NCBI GenBank assembly: GCA_030625925.1
Contig: DAOUPY010000005.1
Span: 1 to 17,895 of the forward strand
Reading direction: 5' to 3'
DNA from: Fusobacteriaceae bacterium
Lineage (GTDB): Bacteria; Fusobacteriota; Fusobacteriia; Fusobacteriales; Fusobacteriaceae
Length of the DNA stretch: 17,895 bases
Below are positions 7,645-14,550 of this stretch, piece after piece. Under the pieces are notes generated by a model, which saw only the letters and a list, made by a program, of their open reading frames with translations, searched no databases and had not been told where the DNA came from. The first letter of the stretch is position 1, and every line of letters starts with the position of its first letter. A program made the position numbers and the translations under genes.

Positions 7645-8193
7645 ATGAAATTAACAACACCATTGAAAGACAGTGATATAGAACAATTAAAAGCAGGAGA
7701 TACTGTAAAGATCTCCGGAACTATCTATACAGCAAGAGATGCAGCCCACGCAAGATTAGTTAAACTCTTAGAAGAAGGAAAAGAATTACCTTTCGACCCA
7801 AAGGGACAAATCATCTATTATGTAGGACCAACTCCTGCAAAGCCAGGAAAAGTAATAGGAAGTGCAGGACCTACAACTTCTTATAGAATGGATCCATATG
7901 CACCAAAATTAATCGAAGTTGGATTAAAAGGAATGATTGGAAAGGGTGCTAGAAGTGAAGAAGTAAAGGAATGTATCAAAAAACATAAGGCGGTATATTT
8001 TGCAGCAGTAGGAGGAGCAGCAGCTCTTATCGCACAATCTATTCAAAAAGCTGAAGTTATTGCATATGATGATTTAGGAGCAGAAGCTATTAGAAAGATG
8101 GAAGTAGTAGATTTTCCTGCCATCGTCATCAATGACATCTATGGTAATGACCTCTATGAAATGGGGCAGAAAGAATATAACTGCGAAGATTAA
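7645..8193 (+). CDS. Class I fumarate hydratase, beta subunit
   Basis: A 182-residue C-terminal subunit partnering the alpha subunit to complete the active site. The beginning (LTTPLKDSDIEQLKAGD) and the TARDAAHARL motif (residues 29-38) are typical of FumA/TtdB beta domains, as are GSAGPTTSYRMD (72-83) and GKGARSEEV (99-107). GGAGG (7633-7637) sits 7 nt before the ATG. The gene follows the alpha subunit after an unusually long 147-bp gap. It is followed by two hairpins, the second a good terminator. TtdB-like function is the alternative. Confidence 0.9.
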   Translation: MKLTTPLKDSDIEQLKAGDTVKISGTIYTARDAAHARLVKLLEEGKELPFDPKGQIIYYVGPTPAKPGKVIGSAGPTTSYRMDPYAPKLIEVGLKGMIGKGARSEEVKECIKKHKAVYFAAVGGAAALIAQSIQKAEVIAYDDLGAEAIRKMEVVDFPAIVINDIYGNDLYEMGQKEYNCED

Positions 8194-8217
8194 TTTAGCT
8201 GACTCGACTTGTACAAC

Positions 8218-8250
8218 ATTTTGTTAAGATTAAAAAATACATAACAAAAT
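8218..8250 (+). other. Inverted repeat after the fumarase beta gene
   Basis: ATTTTGTTA (8218-8226) and TAACAAAAT (8242-8250) form a perfect 9-bp, AT-only-plus-one-GC stem with a 15-nt loop, followed by a T-rich stretch. It may be a first weak terminator or a 3' stability hairpin ahead of the stronger hairpin at 8265. Confidence 0.4.
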
Positions 8251-8264
8251 AGAATTTTTTATAT

Positions 8265-8300
8265 AGGAACTCCTAATTGTAATAGGAGTTCCTGTTTTTA
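8265..8300. terminator. Terminator of the fumarase operon, probably shared with the ykvI-like gene
   Basis: An 11-bp perfect stem (AGGAACTCCTA, 8265-8275, with 8283-8293) and 7-nt loop is followed by GTTTTTA on the + strand. The convergent ykvI-like gene stops at 8298, directly at its other side, but the - strand T tract is weak, so it is best supported for the + strand. Confidence 0.8.
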
Positions 8301-9422
8301 TTCTCCTTCTTTTATTTTAGCTGTGTCTTTCGCTTTTTTCGCTTCCGAAGAACTCACATCTTTAACAATAATTCCTATTAACACTAATAATCCAACGTAT
8401 CCTACAGTAGGGTAAATTATATTAACAAGCTGTGCAAATGGTAATATATTTCCTCCAAAGAATCCTACCGCTCCTAATGTAATAGTTAAAATTGTATATT
8501 TTTTTGTTTTTTCTTCTGAAAAACGTGCTATAACTGTCCATAGTAAGGATGTTGCAGATGTATAAATACCTAAAAAAATGATTGCTGCGAAAATAGTTTT
8601 AAAAATAGGCAATACTCCGTTTGCTAATGTTAAAACAGGAATTGCAGATTGATTTACTATAACAATATCACTTAAAAGAGCGAGAGCTACCAAAATTAAC
8701 GCTTTGACAAATAATGCCGGTCCAAGAATTGATACTGCTATTACTTCTTTTTTATTCTTGAGAAGCTTCCCCAATGAAGGTATAAAACTTGCTAGTCCTA
8801 AAATATTCATTCCAACATATAAAATACTAGATTTCCACCAATTTGAAGATGCTCGATACATCTCTAAAGAACCTACTACTGCATTACCTTCTATTATTCC
8901 TAATGGATTTTTAAAAATAGTTGCGACTGCTATAAATATAGTCAAAATAATAATTACAGGTCCAAGTATGCCAACTATATCAATAAGTTTATTTAGGCCT
9001 AAAAGTATTGTACCAGTAGTTAATACAGCCATTATGGCACTACCCATATATAGTGGTATACCATAACTTTGGTTTAATGTAGCTCCGGCTCCTGACAACA
9101 TAATCGCAAATACCGTGACAATAAAAATCATTGTGTACCAGCTTAATCCGGTGCCAACCCATTTTCCTAAATAGTACTTAAAAACATCTTCATTTTTAAC
9201 AACACCTTTTTCCATGCCAAGCTTTATAAATGCGTGAGTTGAATATACAAACAATGCTAAAGTAATTACTGCACCAAGTATGCCCATCAAACCGTAAGCT
9301 GAAAAGAACTGCATCACCTCCTGGCCCGTAGCAAACCCTGAACCAATAAGTAATGCTATAAAAGCACCTGCAACTTTAATCACAGTTACAATATCTATTG
9401 ATTTTATTGTCTTGTTAACCAT
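8298..9422 (-). CDS. YkvI-type membrane protein, LeuT-fold transporter family
   Basis: A 374-residue polytopic inner-membrane protein. About ten or eleven hydrophobic helices are visible (roughly residues 13-31, 44-64, 93-115, 123-143, 148-170, 197-217, 226-250, 268-290, 308-327, 336-354), with a charged cytoplasmic tail. The first helix carries GSGFATGQE (27-35), a glycine-broken motif characteristic of YkvI-family proteins in the APC/LeuT superfamily, where an unwound TM1 binds substrate and often Na+. Substrate is unknown; an amino or organic acid would fit the family and the neighbouring aspartate/fumarate genes, but that is inference. AAAGGAG lies 9 nt before the ATG. A strong promoter and a ~140-nt leader precede it. 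Confidence 0.8.
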   Translation of the reverse strand: MVNKTIKSIDIVTVIKVAGAFIALLIGSGFATGQEVMQFFSAYGLMGILGAVITLALFVYSTHAFIKLGMEKGVVKNEDVFKYYLGKWVGTGLSWYTMIFIVTVFAIMLSGAGATLNQSYGIPLYMGSAIMAVLTTGTILLGLNKLIDIVGILGPVIIILTIFIAVATIFKNPLGIIEGNAVVGSLEMYRASSNWWKSSILYVGMNILGLASFIPSLGKLLKNKKEVIAVSILGPALFVKALILVALALLSDIVIVNQSAIPVLTLANGVLPIFKTIFAAIIFLGIYTSATSLLWTVIARFSEEKTKKYTILTITLGAVGFFGGNILPFAQLVNIIYPTVGYVGLLVLIGIIVKDVSSSEAKKAKDTAKIKEGE

Positions 9423-9451
9423 AATAGTATTCTCCTTTTTTCAATTCTCAT
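9404..9451 (-). CDS. Possible 15-residue leader ORF overlapping the ykvI-like start
   Basis: On the - strand a GGGGAGGG ribosome binding site (9462-9455) is followed by ATG (9451-9449) and the ORF MRIEKRRILLWLTRQ, which ends at 9404, 19 bases inside the ykvI-like gene in another frame. It could couple translation to the downstream gene or be a chance ORF attached to a duplicated ribosome binding site. The basic, Leu/Trp-containing peptide is not recognised. Confidence 0.25.
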   Translation of the reverse strand: MRIEKRRILLWLTRQ

Positions 9452-9555
9452 AATCCCTCCCCTCATATTAAAAAAATGTATAAAGATTATTCACAAACAT
9501 GTGCTATAAAAATAGAATCGTATTATTTTAGAAATTAAAATTGTTTCGCAGAACA

Positions 9556-9574
9556 GTTATTATTTAATAATAAC
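9556..9574. promoter_or_regulatory. 19-bp palindrome over the -10 region, candidate operator
   Basis: GTTATTATTTAATAATAAC is a perfect palindrome around a central T at 9565 and covers the -10 hexamer of the ykvI-like promoter. That placement is typical of a repressor site; the regulator is unknown. Confidence 0.4.
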
Positions 9575-9594
9575 ATATAGTATATATATGTCAA
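9567..9594 (-). promoter_or_regulatory. Strong promoter of the ykvI-like gene
   Basis: On the - strand a perfect -35 TTGACA (9594-9589), a 16-nt spacer and -10 TATTAT (9572-9567) lie about 145 nt upstream of the ATG, giving a leader of roughly 138 nt. Confidence 0.6.
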
Positions 9595-9601
9595 TACTGC
9601 C

Positions 9602-9712
9602 GGGCTTAAAAATATAATAAAAAATGAATTTGATCTAAAAGGTATAGAGATTCCCTTTGCAAGACGTGTAGTGATATTTAAAAATCAGAGTGTGACAGAA
9701 CAGAAAAAATAA
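9602..9712 (+). pseudogene. Remnant of an MscS-type mechanosensitive channel C-terminus
   Basis: The frame from 9602 to the TAA at 9710-9712 encodes 36 residues that end ...GIEIPFARRVVIFKNQ and a short tail. This matches the conserved end of small-conductance mechanosensitive channels (I-K-x-x-F-x-x-x-GIEIPFPxR-V). The rest of the channel, including all membrane helices, is absent, and an in-frame TAG lies at 9578-9580. There is no start codon with a ribosome binding site. It is therefore a decayed fragment. It begins within a few bases of the -35 of the ykvI-like promoter on the other strand, suggesting a deletion or recombination junction there. Confidence 0.7.
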
Positions 9713-9782
9713 CATTTAAACTTTAAAAATGCTGAAACTGTCTATAGGATATATGTTAAAAAGCTTTAAAATAGAAGATCTG

Positions 9783-9816
9783 TAAAAAAAAAGGCTCTTA
9801 GATATATCTAAGAGCC
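9783..9816 (-). terminator. Rho-independent terminator of the GGDEF-EAL gene
   Basis: A perfect 24-nt palindrome (9793-9816, GGCTCTTAGATA arms) is followed on the - strand by a run of nine T. It lies 56 nt after the stop codon of the GGDEF-EAL gene. Confidence 0.9.
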
Positions 9817-9871
9817 ACAGGCTTAATAATCAAAATTTAGAGAAAACCAATTTTTATAACTTTAAGTTTTT

Positions 9872-12844
9872 TTAAAGAGCACCGCTATAGACTTCTATTA
9901 TTTTTACTTTTTTTTGTTCTTGCCGGATTATTTCGACTAAACGCTCCTTGTGTAGTGAATTTTCATCTTTTCCACCTATGAATTCAACAAATTTATCTTC
10001 AGGCATGGGCTTTGAGAAATAAAAACCTTGTCCATAATCAACTCCCTCTTTCTTTAAGAAATCACTCTCATCTACGCTTTCTATTCCCTCTGCCACCGAA
10101 GTATATCCCATATCTTTGCTTAGTTTTACAAGGGTACTGTAGATGTTTTTCCCTTTTTCTGAGTTTTCTTTAATTATTTGCAGTAAACTTTTGTCAAATT
10201 TTAAAGTGTCTATATTCAGTTGGGATAGTCCCCTTAAAGATGCATGACCTGCAGTAAAATCATCTAGTGCTATAGATGCCCCCAGATCCTCTTTAAGAAA
10301 CTTAAGCTCGTCCAGCATTTTGTTGAGTTTATTTATAAATATATTTTCAGTAACTTCTACCTCTATATTCTTCCCCGGAAGATCATATTTATTTAATAAA
10401 AATTTTATTTGTTCATATACATCTGCTTCCTCAAATGTTTTTACCGATATGTTAAAAGAGGCTTTGAAATCTTTGTGAACAAGATCCTGGTCAATCCATT
10501 TTTTCAATTTTTTTATTGTGGATTCAGCAATTAAGAAGTCTAATTTTTGTATCAGACCTGTCTTTTCGGCCAGAGGTATAAATACCACTGGTGATATAAT
10601 CCCTCTTTTAGGGTGGATCCAACGGGCCAAGGCTTCTATTCCGACTATATCATTTGTCTGCAGATCAACTTTTGGCTGAAAATACGGTATAATACCCTCT
10701 GTATAAAGGGCTTTTTTTAATTCTTTTTCCAGGTTTTTATCTTCCTCAAATTGATCGACTAATTTATTGGTAGCAACAACAATACCACCATCTTTATTAT
10801 CCTTAGCTGAATACATTGCGATATCAGCCCTATGCAGAAAATCTTCCAGGTTGTTTACCTCTTCATCTAATATACATATACCTATACTGACACTTATTTC
10901 AAATTCTTTATTTATTATATTCATAGGTTTTTTTAATTCTTTCATAGCCTGTTTTGCAAGGTTTATTCCAGGTTCTAAAGGTATATCTTTGAGAAAGACA
11001 AAGAACTCATCTCCTGCTAATCTATACACCAGATCATTCTTAAATACCTTTTTTAATCTGCATACCACCTCTTTAAGAATCATGTCTCCTGCATGGTGAC
11101 CGGAATTATCATTTATCAGCTTAAATCCATTGAGGTCTATATACATGCCCAGTCCACTGTCTTTTAAGAAATTGATTTTATCCATTTCCTTTTCAAAGCT
11201 GATTCTATTCAGTGCGGTAGTCAAATGGTCGTAGTAGGCTAATTTATGGAGGTTTTTGTGCAAAATATACTTAGTTCCGGCAATCATGGCAGTTATAACC
11301 ACAACTATCAGTATTATCATTGATAATATAAGGTTTTTTCTGTTGTTTTGCTCTATGTCTTTTGCAATTTCAACCGTTAACAACTCCTGAAAGAACTTAT
11401 TTTTTATACCTTTCTGGTCAACGAAACCATCGGTAGCCTTGTTTAATATACTTAACAGGGTGTCATTCCCCCTTTGTACAACAATACAGATGGGCATTTT
11501 ATCTAACGTTTTTAATTTTTCCAGGGAAAGATCAAATCTTGTTTGATGATAATACATAAACATATCATTATCTATAACACAGCTGCTGATGATCCCATCT
11601 TTCAGGGCATCTATCATATCTCCAGATTTTTCAAATTTTACTATTTTGTTGGACTCAGAAAAATACTTAAGGGCAACCTTTTCAGAGACATCATCCTGAA
11701 CGACTCCAATCTTCATATTAGAAATATTCTTCTTTTTCCCGTTAGATGCAAGTATTATATCCGTATACTCCAATGGCTGGGAAAAATTATGCATACTGCC
11801 CCTTTCTGGGTTAAAATACATAATTGTCATGTCTCCCTCACCTTTTTTAAACCTTTCATACATGGAATTCCAAGATTCCTCGGGGGAGCGGTTTAGAACT
11901 TCAACTGGTGTGTCCAAGAGTAGGCTGAGCTCATTCAATATTCTGGAAAATATGCCATCATAAGTTTTTTTATTTTTGTCATAGTAAAATATAGGATAGA
12001 ACTCGCTGTCTACCAGTATCTCTATCTTGTTCTTTTTCTTCAGATAGTTTTTTTCAGCTTTGGTTAAGTTTTTGTAAAATGCCGCCCTCTTCCTCTTGGT
12101 CTTTTCATTGTCCAACATCTCAAGGAGTTGATCTTTATGGCTGTATTTCAGTGCCTTATCTATGATTTTCTTGAGCATCACCTTACTTTTGGCCAGGCCT
12201 ATTCCCATGGGATCCACATCTGCTAATTCCAGTACATCTAATCCGTCAGAAAACAGATCTCCTGTATGACTTACCGCATAATCATATTTTGAATTATGGA
12301 ATGAATCAACCTCTTTTATCTTGAAATTAAGGTTATTTTTATTTTTAAATTCTTTCATATATTTGCTGTAGGAAGAGTCCACGAGGACAGCAATTTCTTT
12401 TCCAGATAAATCCCTCAATTCATCCAAAGAAATGTCCCTGTTATTTGAAATAACATAAAGTTTTTCGCCATGTATGGGGATAGAAAGATTGAACTCATCC
12501 TTTCTATTTTCAGAAAGTGTAAAATCAAGTAGAAGATCGAGCTCCTCTTTTTTAAGGTTTTGATATAGATCTTTCCATTCACCTTTTACAATTTCTACAT
12601 TGATATGAAAAAATTCCTCTAATAGGGACCCATATTTATGTGCAAGACTGTCCTGAGGATTTTTAGTATCTACATACAAACTGTCTATATTTGCTCCTAT
12701 TTTCAGCCCATTTTTTTGTAGTTTTTCTATGTAGTTTATCTCCTCTTTCGAGTAAATTTTAGATGCCCTATAGTCATCGGCATAGGCAGTAACTCCCGTT
12801 AAAAATAATACTATCTGTAATAAAAATATAGTGATTTCCTTCAA
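9872..12844 (-). CDS. Membrane sensor with two periplasmic solute-binding domains, GGDEF and EAL
   Basis: A 990-residue c-di-GMP protein. Order: signal peptide (1-22, ending AYA), two tandem family-3 solute-binding-like domains (~45-250 and ~270-490) outside the membrane, one helix (504-526), GGDEF (~535-695) and EAL (~705-960). The diguanylate cyclase motif is AGDEF (610-614), a variant known in active enzymes. The usual inhibitory RxxD site is FKND (601-604), so product inhibition there should be lost. The EAL domain keeps its catalytic set: EALAR (737-741), Asn of FNIS, Glu of VTEN, the DD pair (861-862), Lys of LKFDKS, Glu of AEGIES and the Gln of GQGF. It may both make and break c-di-GMP depending on ligand. 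Start is TTG, supported by AAAGGAGAT. It stands alone. Ligands are unknown; periplasmic amino acids are typical for such domains. Confidence 0.88.
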   Translation of the reverse strand: MKEITIFLLQIVLFLTGVTAYADDYRASKIYSKEEINYIEKLQKNGLKIGANIDSLYVDTKNPQDSLAHKYGSLLEEFFHINVEIVKGEWKDLYQNLKKEELDLLLDFTLSENRKDEFNLSIPIHGEKLYVISNNRDISLDELRDLSGKEIAVLVDSSYSKYMKEFKNKNNLNFKIKEVDSFHNSKYDYAVSHTGDLFSDGLDVLELADVDPMGIGLAKSKVMLKKIIDKALKYSHKDQLLEMLDNEKTKRKRAAFYKNLTKAEKNYLKKKNKIEILVDSEFYPIFYYDKNKKTYDGIFSRILNELSLLLDTPVEVLNRSPEESWNSMYERFKKGEGDMTIMYFNPERGSMHNFSQPLEYTDIILASNGKKKNISNMKIGVVQDDVSEKVALKYFSESNKIVKFEKSGDMIDALKDGIISSCVIDNDMFMYYHQTRFDLSLEKLKTLDKMPICIVVQRGNDTLLSILNKATDGFVDQKGIKNKFFQELLTVEIAKDIEQNNRKNLILSMIILIVVVITAMIAGTKYILHKNLHKLAYYDHLTTALNRISFEKEMDKINFLKDSGLGMYIDLNGFKLINDNSGHHAGDMILKEVVCRLKKVFKNDLVYRLAGDEFFVFLKDIPLEPGINLAKQAMKELKKPMNIINKEFEISVSIGICILDEEVNNLEDFLHRADIAMYSAKDNKDGGIVVATNKLVDQFEEDKNLEKELKKALYTEGIIPYFQPKVDLQTNDIVGIEALARWIHPKRGIISPVVFIPLAEKTGLIQKLDFLIAESTIKKLKKWIDQDLVHKDFKASFNISVKTFEEADVYEQIKFLLNKYDLPGKNIEVEVTENIFINKLNKMLDELKFLKEDLGASIALDDFTAGHASLRGLSQLNIDTLKFDKSLLQIIKENSEKGKNIYSTLVKLSKDMGYTSVAEGIESVDESDFLKKEGVDYGQGFYFSKPMPEDKFVEFIGGKDENSLHKERLVEIIRQEQKKVKIIEVYSGAL

Positions 12845-12848
12845 TTTT

Positions 12849-12857
12849 ATCTCCTTT
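12849..12857 (-). promoter_or_regulatory. Ribosome binding site for the TTG start of the GGDEF-EAL gene
   Basis: AAAGGAGAT on the - strand lies 4 nt before the TTG at 12844-12842, directly ahead of the signal peptide. No ATG is available near this position in frame. Confidence 0.7.
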
Positions 12858-12890
12858 TTTTTAAATTATAATTGTCTTGAGAAACATATC

Positions 12891-12899
12891 ATTATAACA
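12891..12899 (-). promoter_or_regulatory. Extended -10 promoter of the GGDEF-EAL gene
   Basis: TGTTATAAT on the - strand is an extended -10 (TGn directly before a consensus TATAAT), about 47 nt upstream of the start codon. No good -35 is seen, which an extended -10 can tolerate. Confidence 0.5.
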
Positions 12900-12912
12900 T
12901 AAAATTCATTTT

Positions 12913-13090
12913 TTAAGTATATAATTTTATTGTATCTAAAGGAAGATTTTGAATGCATATTGGGGTAGAATACCCGATTTCAAAATCATCTAATGAAAAC
13001 TGAATTCCCATACTTTTTAGAGATTCTATTATGATAGCTGTATTTTTAAAATTATCTACACTACCTCTTTCAAACCCTAAGTCAATGAAA
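12913..13090 (-). pseudogene. Remnant of a second EAL (c-di-GMP phosphodiesterase) domain
   Basis: An open frame with no usable start encodes about 58 residues, ending in TAA at 12915-12913. It includes AIIIESLKSMGIQFSLDDFE followed by IGYSTP and LPLDTIKLY. This is the middle of an EAL domain: the L-x-x-LKxxG-I-x-x-S-LDDF-G-GYS-x-L and LP-D-x-IK-hD segments. The EAL motif itself, the Glu of TEN and the C-terminal AEGxE part are missing. The LDDF-like metal site is kept but nothing else is. The sequence differs from the intact EAL domain downstream (DDFTAGHASL there), so it is not a recent partial copy of it. It sits between the RpiR terminator and the GGDEF-EAL promoter. Confidence 0.75.
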
Positions 13091-13139
13091 TAAAAGCTAA
13101 AAGGACACTAGAAATTTAGTGCCCTTTTAGCTTTTATTT
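13088..13139. terminator. Long hairpin terminator downstream of the RpiR gene
   Basis: A 23-bp stem with one mismatch (13088-13110 with 13117-13139) and a 6-nt loop. Arms contain AAGCTAAAAGG. A-rich and T-rich stem ends let it act in both directions; its place 38 nt after the RpiR stop suggests it ends that transcript. Confidence 0.75.
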
Positions 13140-13177
13140 TAAAACAAACTCTATATGATGTTAGAATCAGATTATTT

Positions 13178-14041
13178 TTAGTTGCTTTTTACAAAATAAT
13201 TATTTTCATTTACAAATTTTTCAAATCTTTTAAGATATTTTTCCGTCTTTTCCTTATCCTTACAAGAAAGGGAAAAGATCAGAGCATTGATCAGACACAT
13301 CACTGCAGAAAGGTGATCTACAAAGAAAGCTTTTTTTACAGGAATAATAAATAAATAATCTGCATATTCGGCCAGAGGAGATACCACACTGTCTGTAACT
13401 ACTATAAGAGGCACCTTTCTTTTCTTAAGAGTTTCCGCTATTGTTACCACATTTTGAGGATACCTTGGAAATCCGAAGAGTATCGCTGCTGTGTTCTCAC
13501 TAAGATCGTTTAAATAGTTAAACCATCTCTCGTTCCATTCATCTATAATGAGCACCTTAGCATGAATCTTGCTGAGATTATACCCTGCATAGCTGGAAAG
13601 GCAGTATGAACCCTTAAACCCCACTGTGAGTATACTTTCTTTATCATAAAGGGCTTCCACTGCATTATTAAATGTTTCAGAAGATAACTCTTTTAGTGTC
13701 CTGTTAATTATCCCTACCTCTGATTCAAAAATCTCCTGATAGACATTAGAGATATCTTCAACTCTTTCTATGGAAAACTTATCCAAAGCCGATAACTCAT
13801 TTTTTAGAGATTCTCTTAGTTCTTGTTGAAAATCTGGATACCCTTTATATCCCATATATGAAGCAAACCTTATCACAGTAGATTCACTCACCCCTGCGGC
13901 TGATCCTAGAGCTGTAGAGGTCATGAATGCACACGGCTTCAGATTCTTCAAAATATATCCTGCCAGCTTTCTCTGTTTCGGTGGAAGGTTCGATACCATA
14001 TCTTGAATTTTGTTCTCTATATTAAACTTATTTTTTTCCAT
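13178..14041 (-). CDS. RpiR-family transcriptional regulator
   Basis: A 287-residue cytosolic regulator. An N-terminal HTH_6 winged-helix part (about residues 8-75) contains LPPKQRKLAGYIL and the recognition region GSAAGVSESTVIRFASYMGYKGYPDF. A C-terminal SIS domain (about 110-245; ILTVGFKGSYCLSSYAGYNLSK, AILFGFPRYPQNVV) normally binds a phosphorylated sugar or similar metabolite. The start at 14041 is preferred over an in-frame GTG at 14062 because AGAGGAGGGG lies directly before this ATG. It is transcribed divergently from the malic enzyme and aspartase genes, across a 509-bp control region with several palindromes, so it may control them and itself. What it senses is unknown; family members classically sense sugar phosphates. 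Confidence 0.88.
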   Translation of the reverse strand: MEKNKFNIENKIQDMVSNLPPKQRKLAGYILKNLKPCAFMTSTALGSAAGVSESTVIRFASYMGYKGYPDFQQELRESLKNELSALDKFSIERVEDISNVYQEIFESEVGIINRTLKELSSETFNNAVEALYDKESILTVGFKGSYCLSSYAGYNLSKIHAKVLIIDEWNERWFNYLNDLSENTAAILFGFPRYPQNVVTIAETLKKRKVPLIVVTDSVVSPLAEYADYLFIIPVKKAFFVDHLSAVMCLINALIFSLSCKDKEKTEKYLKRFEKFVNENNYFVKSN

Positions 14042-14109
14042 ATTCCCCTCCTCTAACTGCACATAAAAGACTCTAGTTCCTAAAAAATCTTTATTTTTTC
14101 ATTTGATTT

Positions 14110-14138
14110 AGGATATAATTTTTCCTCTCATTTGTCAA
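14110..14138 (-). promoter_or_regulatory. Promoter of the RpiR gene
   Basis: On the - strand a perfect -35 TTGACA (14138-14133), 17-nt spacer and -10 TATCCT (14115-14110), about 70 nt upstream of the ATG. Confidence 0.5.
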
Positions 14139-14174
14139 TAAATCTCCTAGAATGAGCGGCTATTCATTGTTCAT

Positions 14175-14231
14175 TTTGAATATTCAAAGGTTGGAATCCT
14201 TCAAAATAAAAAAAATGAATAATTTTATTCA
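14175..14231. promoter_or_regulatory. Paired palindromes between the divergent promoters, candidate operators
   Basis: TTTGAATATTCAAA (14175-14188) is a perfect 14-bp palindrome. TGAATAATTTTATTCA (14216-14231) has 7-bp arms around 2 nt and ends 8 nt before the -35 of the malic enzyme promoter. Both contain TGAAT/ATTCA half-sites, and further TTCATT copies lie at 14150-14175. The placement between the RpiR and malic enzyme promoters suits a shared regulator. Confidence 0.45.
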
Positions 14232-14239
14232 AAAATATA

Positions 14240-14268
14240 TTGACATTTTTTATAAGTTTTTGTAATAT
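14240..14268 (+). promoter_or_regulatory. Strong promoter of the malic enzyme gene
   Basis: Perfect -35 TTGACA (14240-14245), 17-nt spacer, -10 TAATAT (14263-14268). It lies about 280 nt before the ATG. A second -10-like TATAAT at 14394-14399 has only weak -35 matches. Confidence 0.7.
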
Positions 14269-14550
14269 ACATTTAGTTAGAAAAATTGTAGTGGCATATA
14301 TCATAAAATTATACCTTTAATTCATAAATAATTCAGCTCGTGCAAAAACAGTCACAATTTAAGATGCTTTTATGGAATGAATGAAAAAAAGAGTATAATT
14401 GTTAAGATTTATTCAACATGAAAATTATAATTTTTTTTAAACTAAATAAAGAATAAATAAATTAAAAAAAACTGGTAAAAAACCATTTATAGAGATAAAC
14501 TAAGGATAAGAGCCATAGAAACAAAATAAAATTAACGAAGGAGTATCACT
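14269..14550 (+). other. Long untranslated leader of the malic enzyme gene
   Basis: If the promoter at 14240 is used, the transcript has a leader of about 275 nt. It holds a second TATAAT (14394-14399), an all-AT palindrome AAAATTATAATTTT running into eight T (14421-14438), and a small TGGT/ACCA hairpin near 14473-14486. I recognise no riboswitch class and no convincing small gene. Confidence 0.4.

Larger units (their letters stand above)
9423..9871. other. Gap between ykvI-like gene and GGDEF-EAL gene
   Basis: This ~450-bp interval holds the leader, promoter and palindrome of the ykvI-like gene, the MscS remnant, and the terminator of the GGDEF-EAL gene. No intact gene is visible. Confidence 0.7.

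Noticed and set aside
9713..9769. Eighteen further codons in frame after the MscS remnant stop
   Set aside because: No start codon, ribosome binding site or recognisable similarity; treated as noncoding.
14042..14062. GTG at 14062 as start of the RpiR gene
   Set aside because: It would place the strong GAGGAGGGG ribosome binding site inside the coding sequence; ATG at 14041 fits better.
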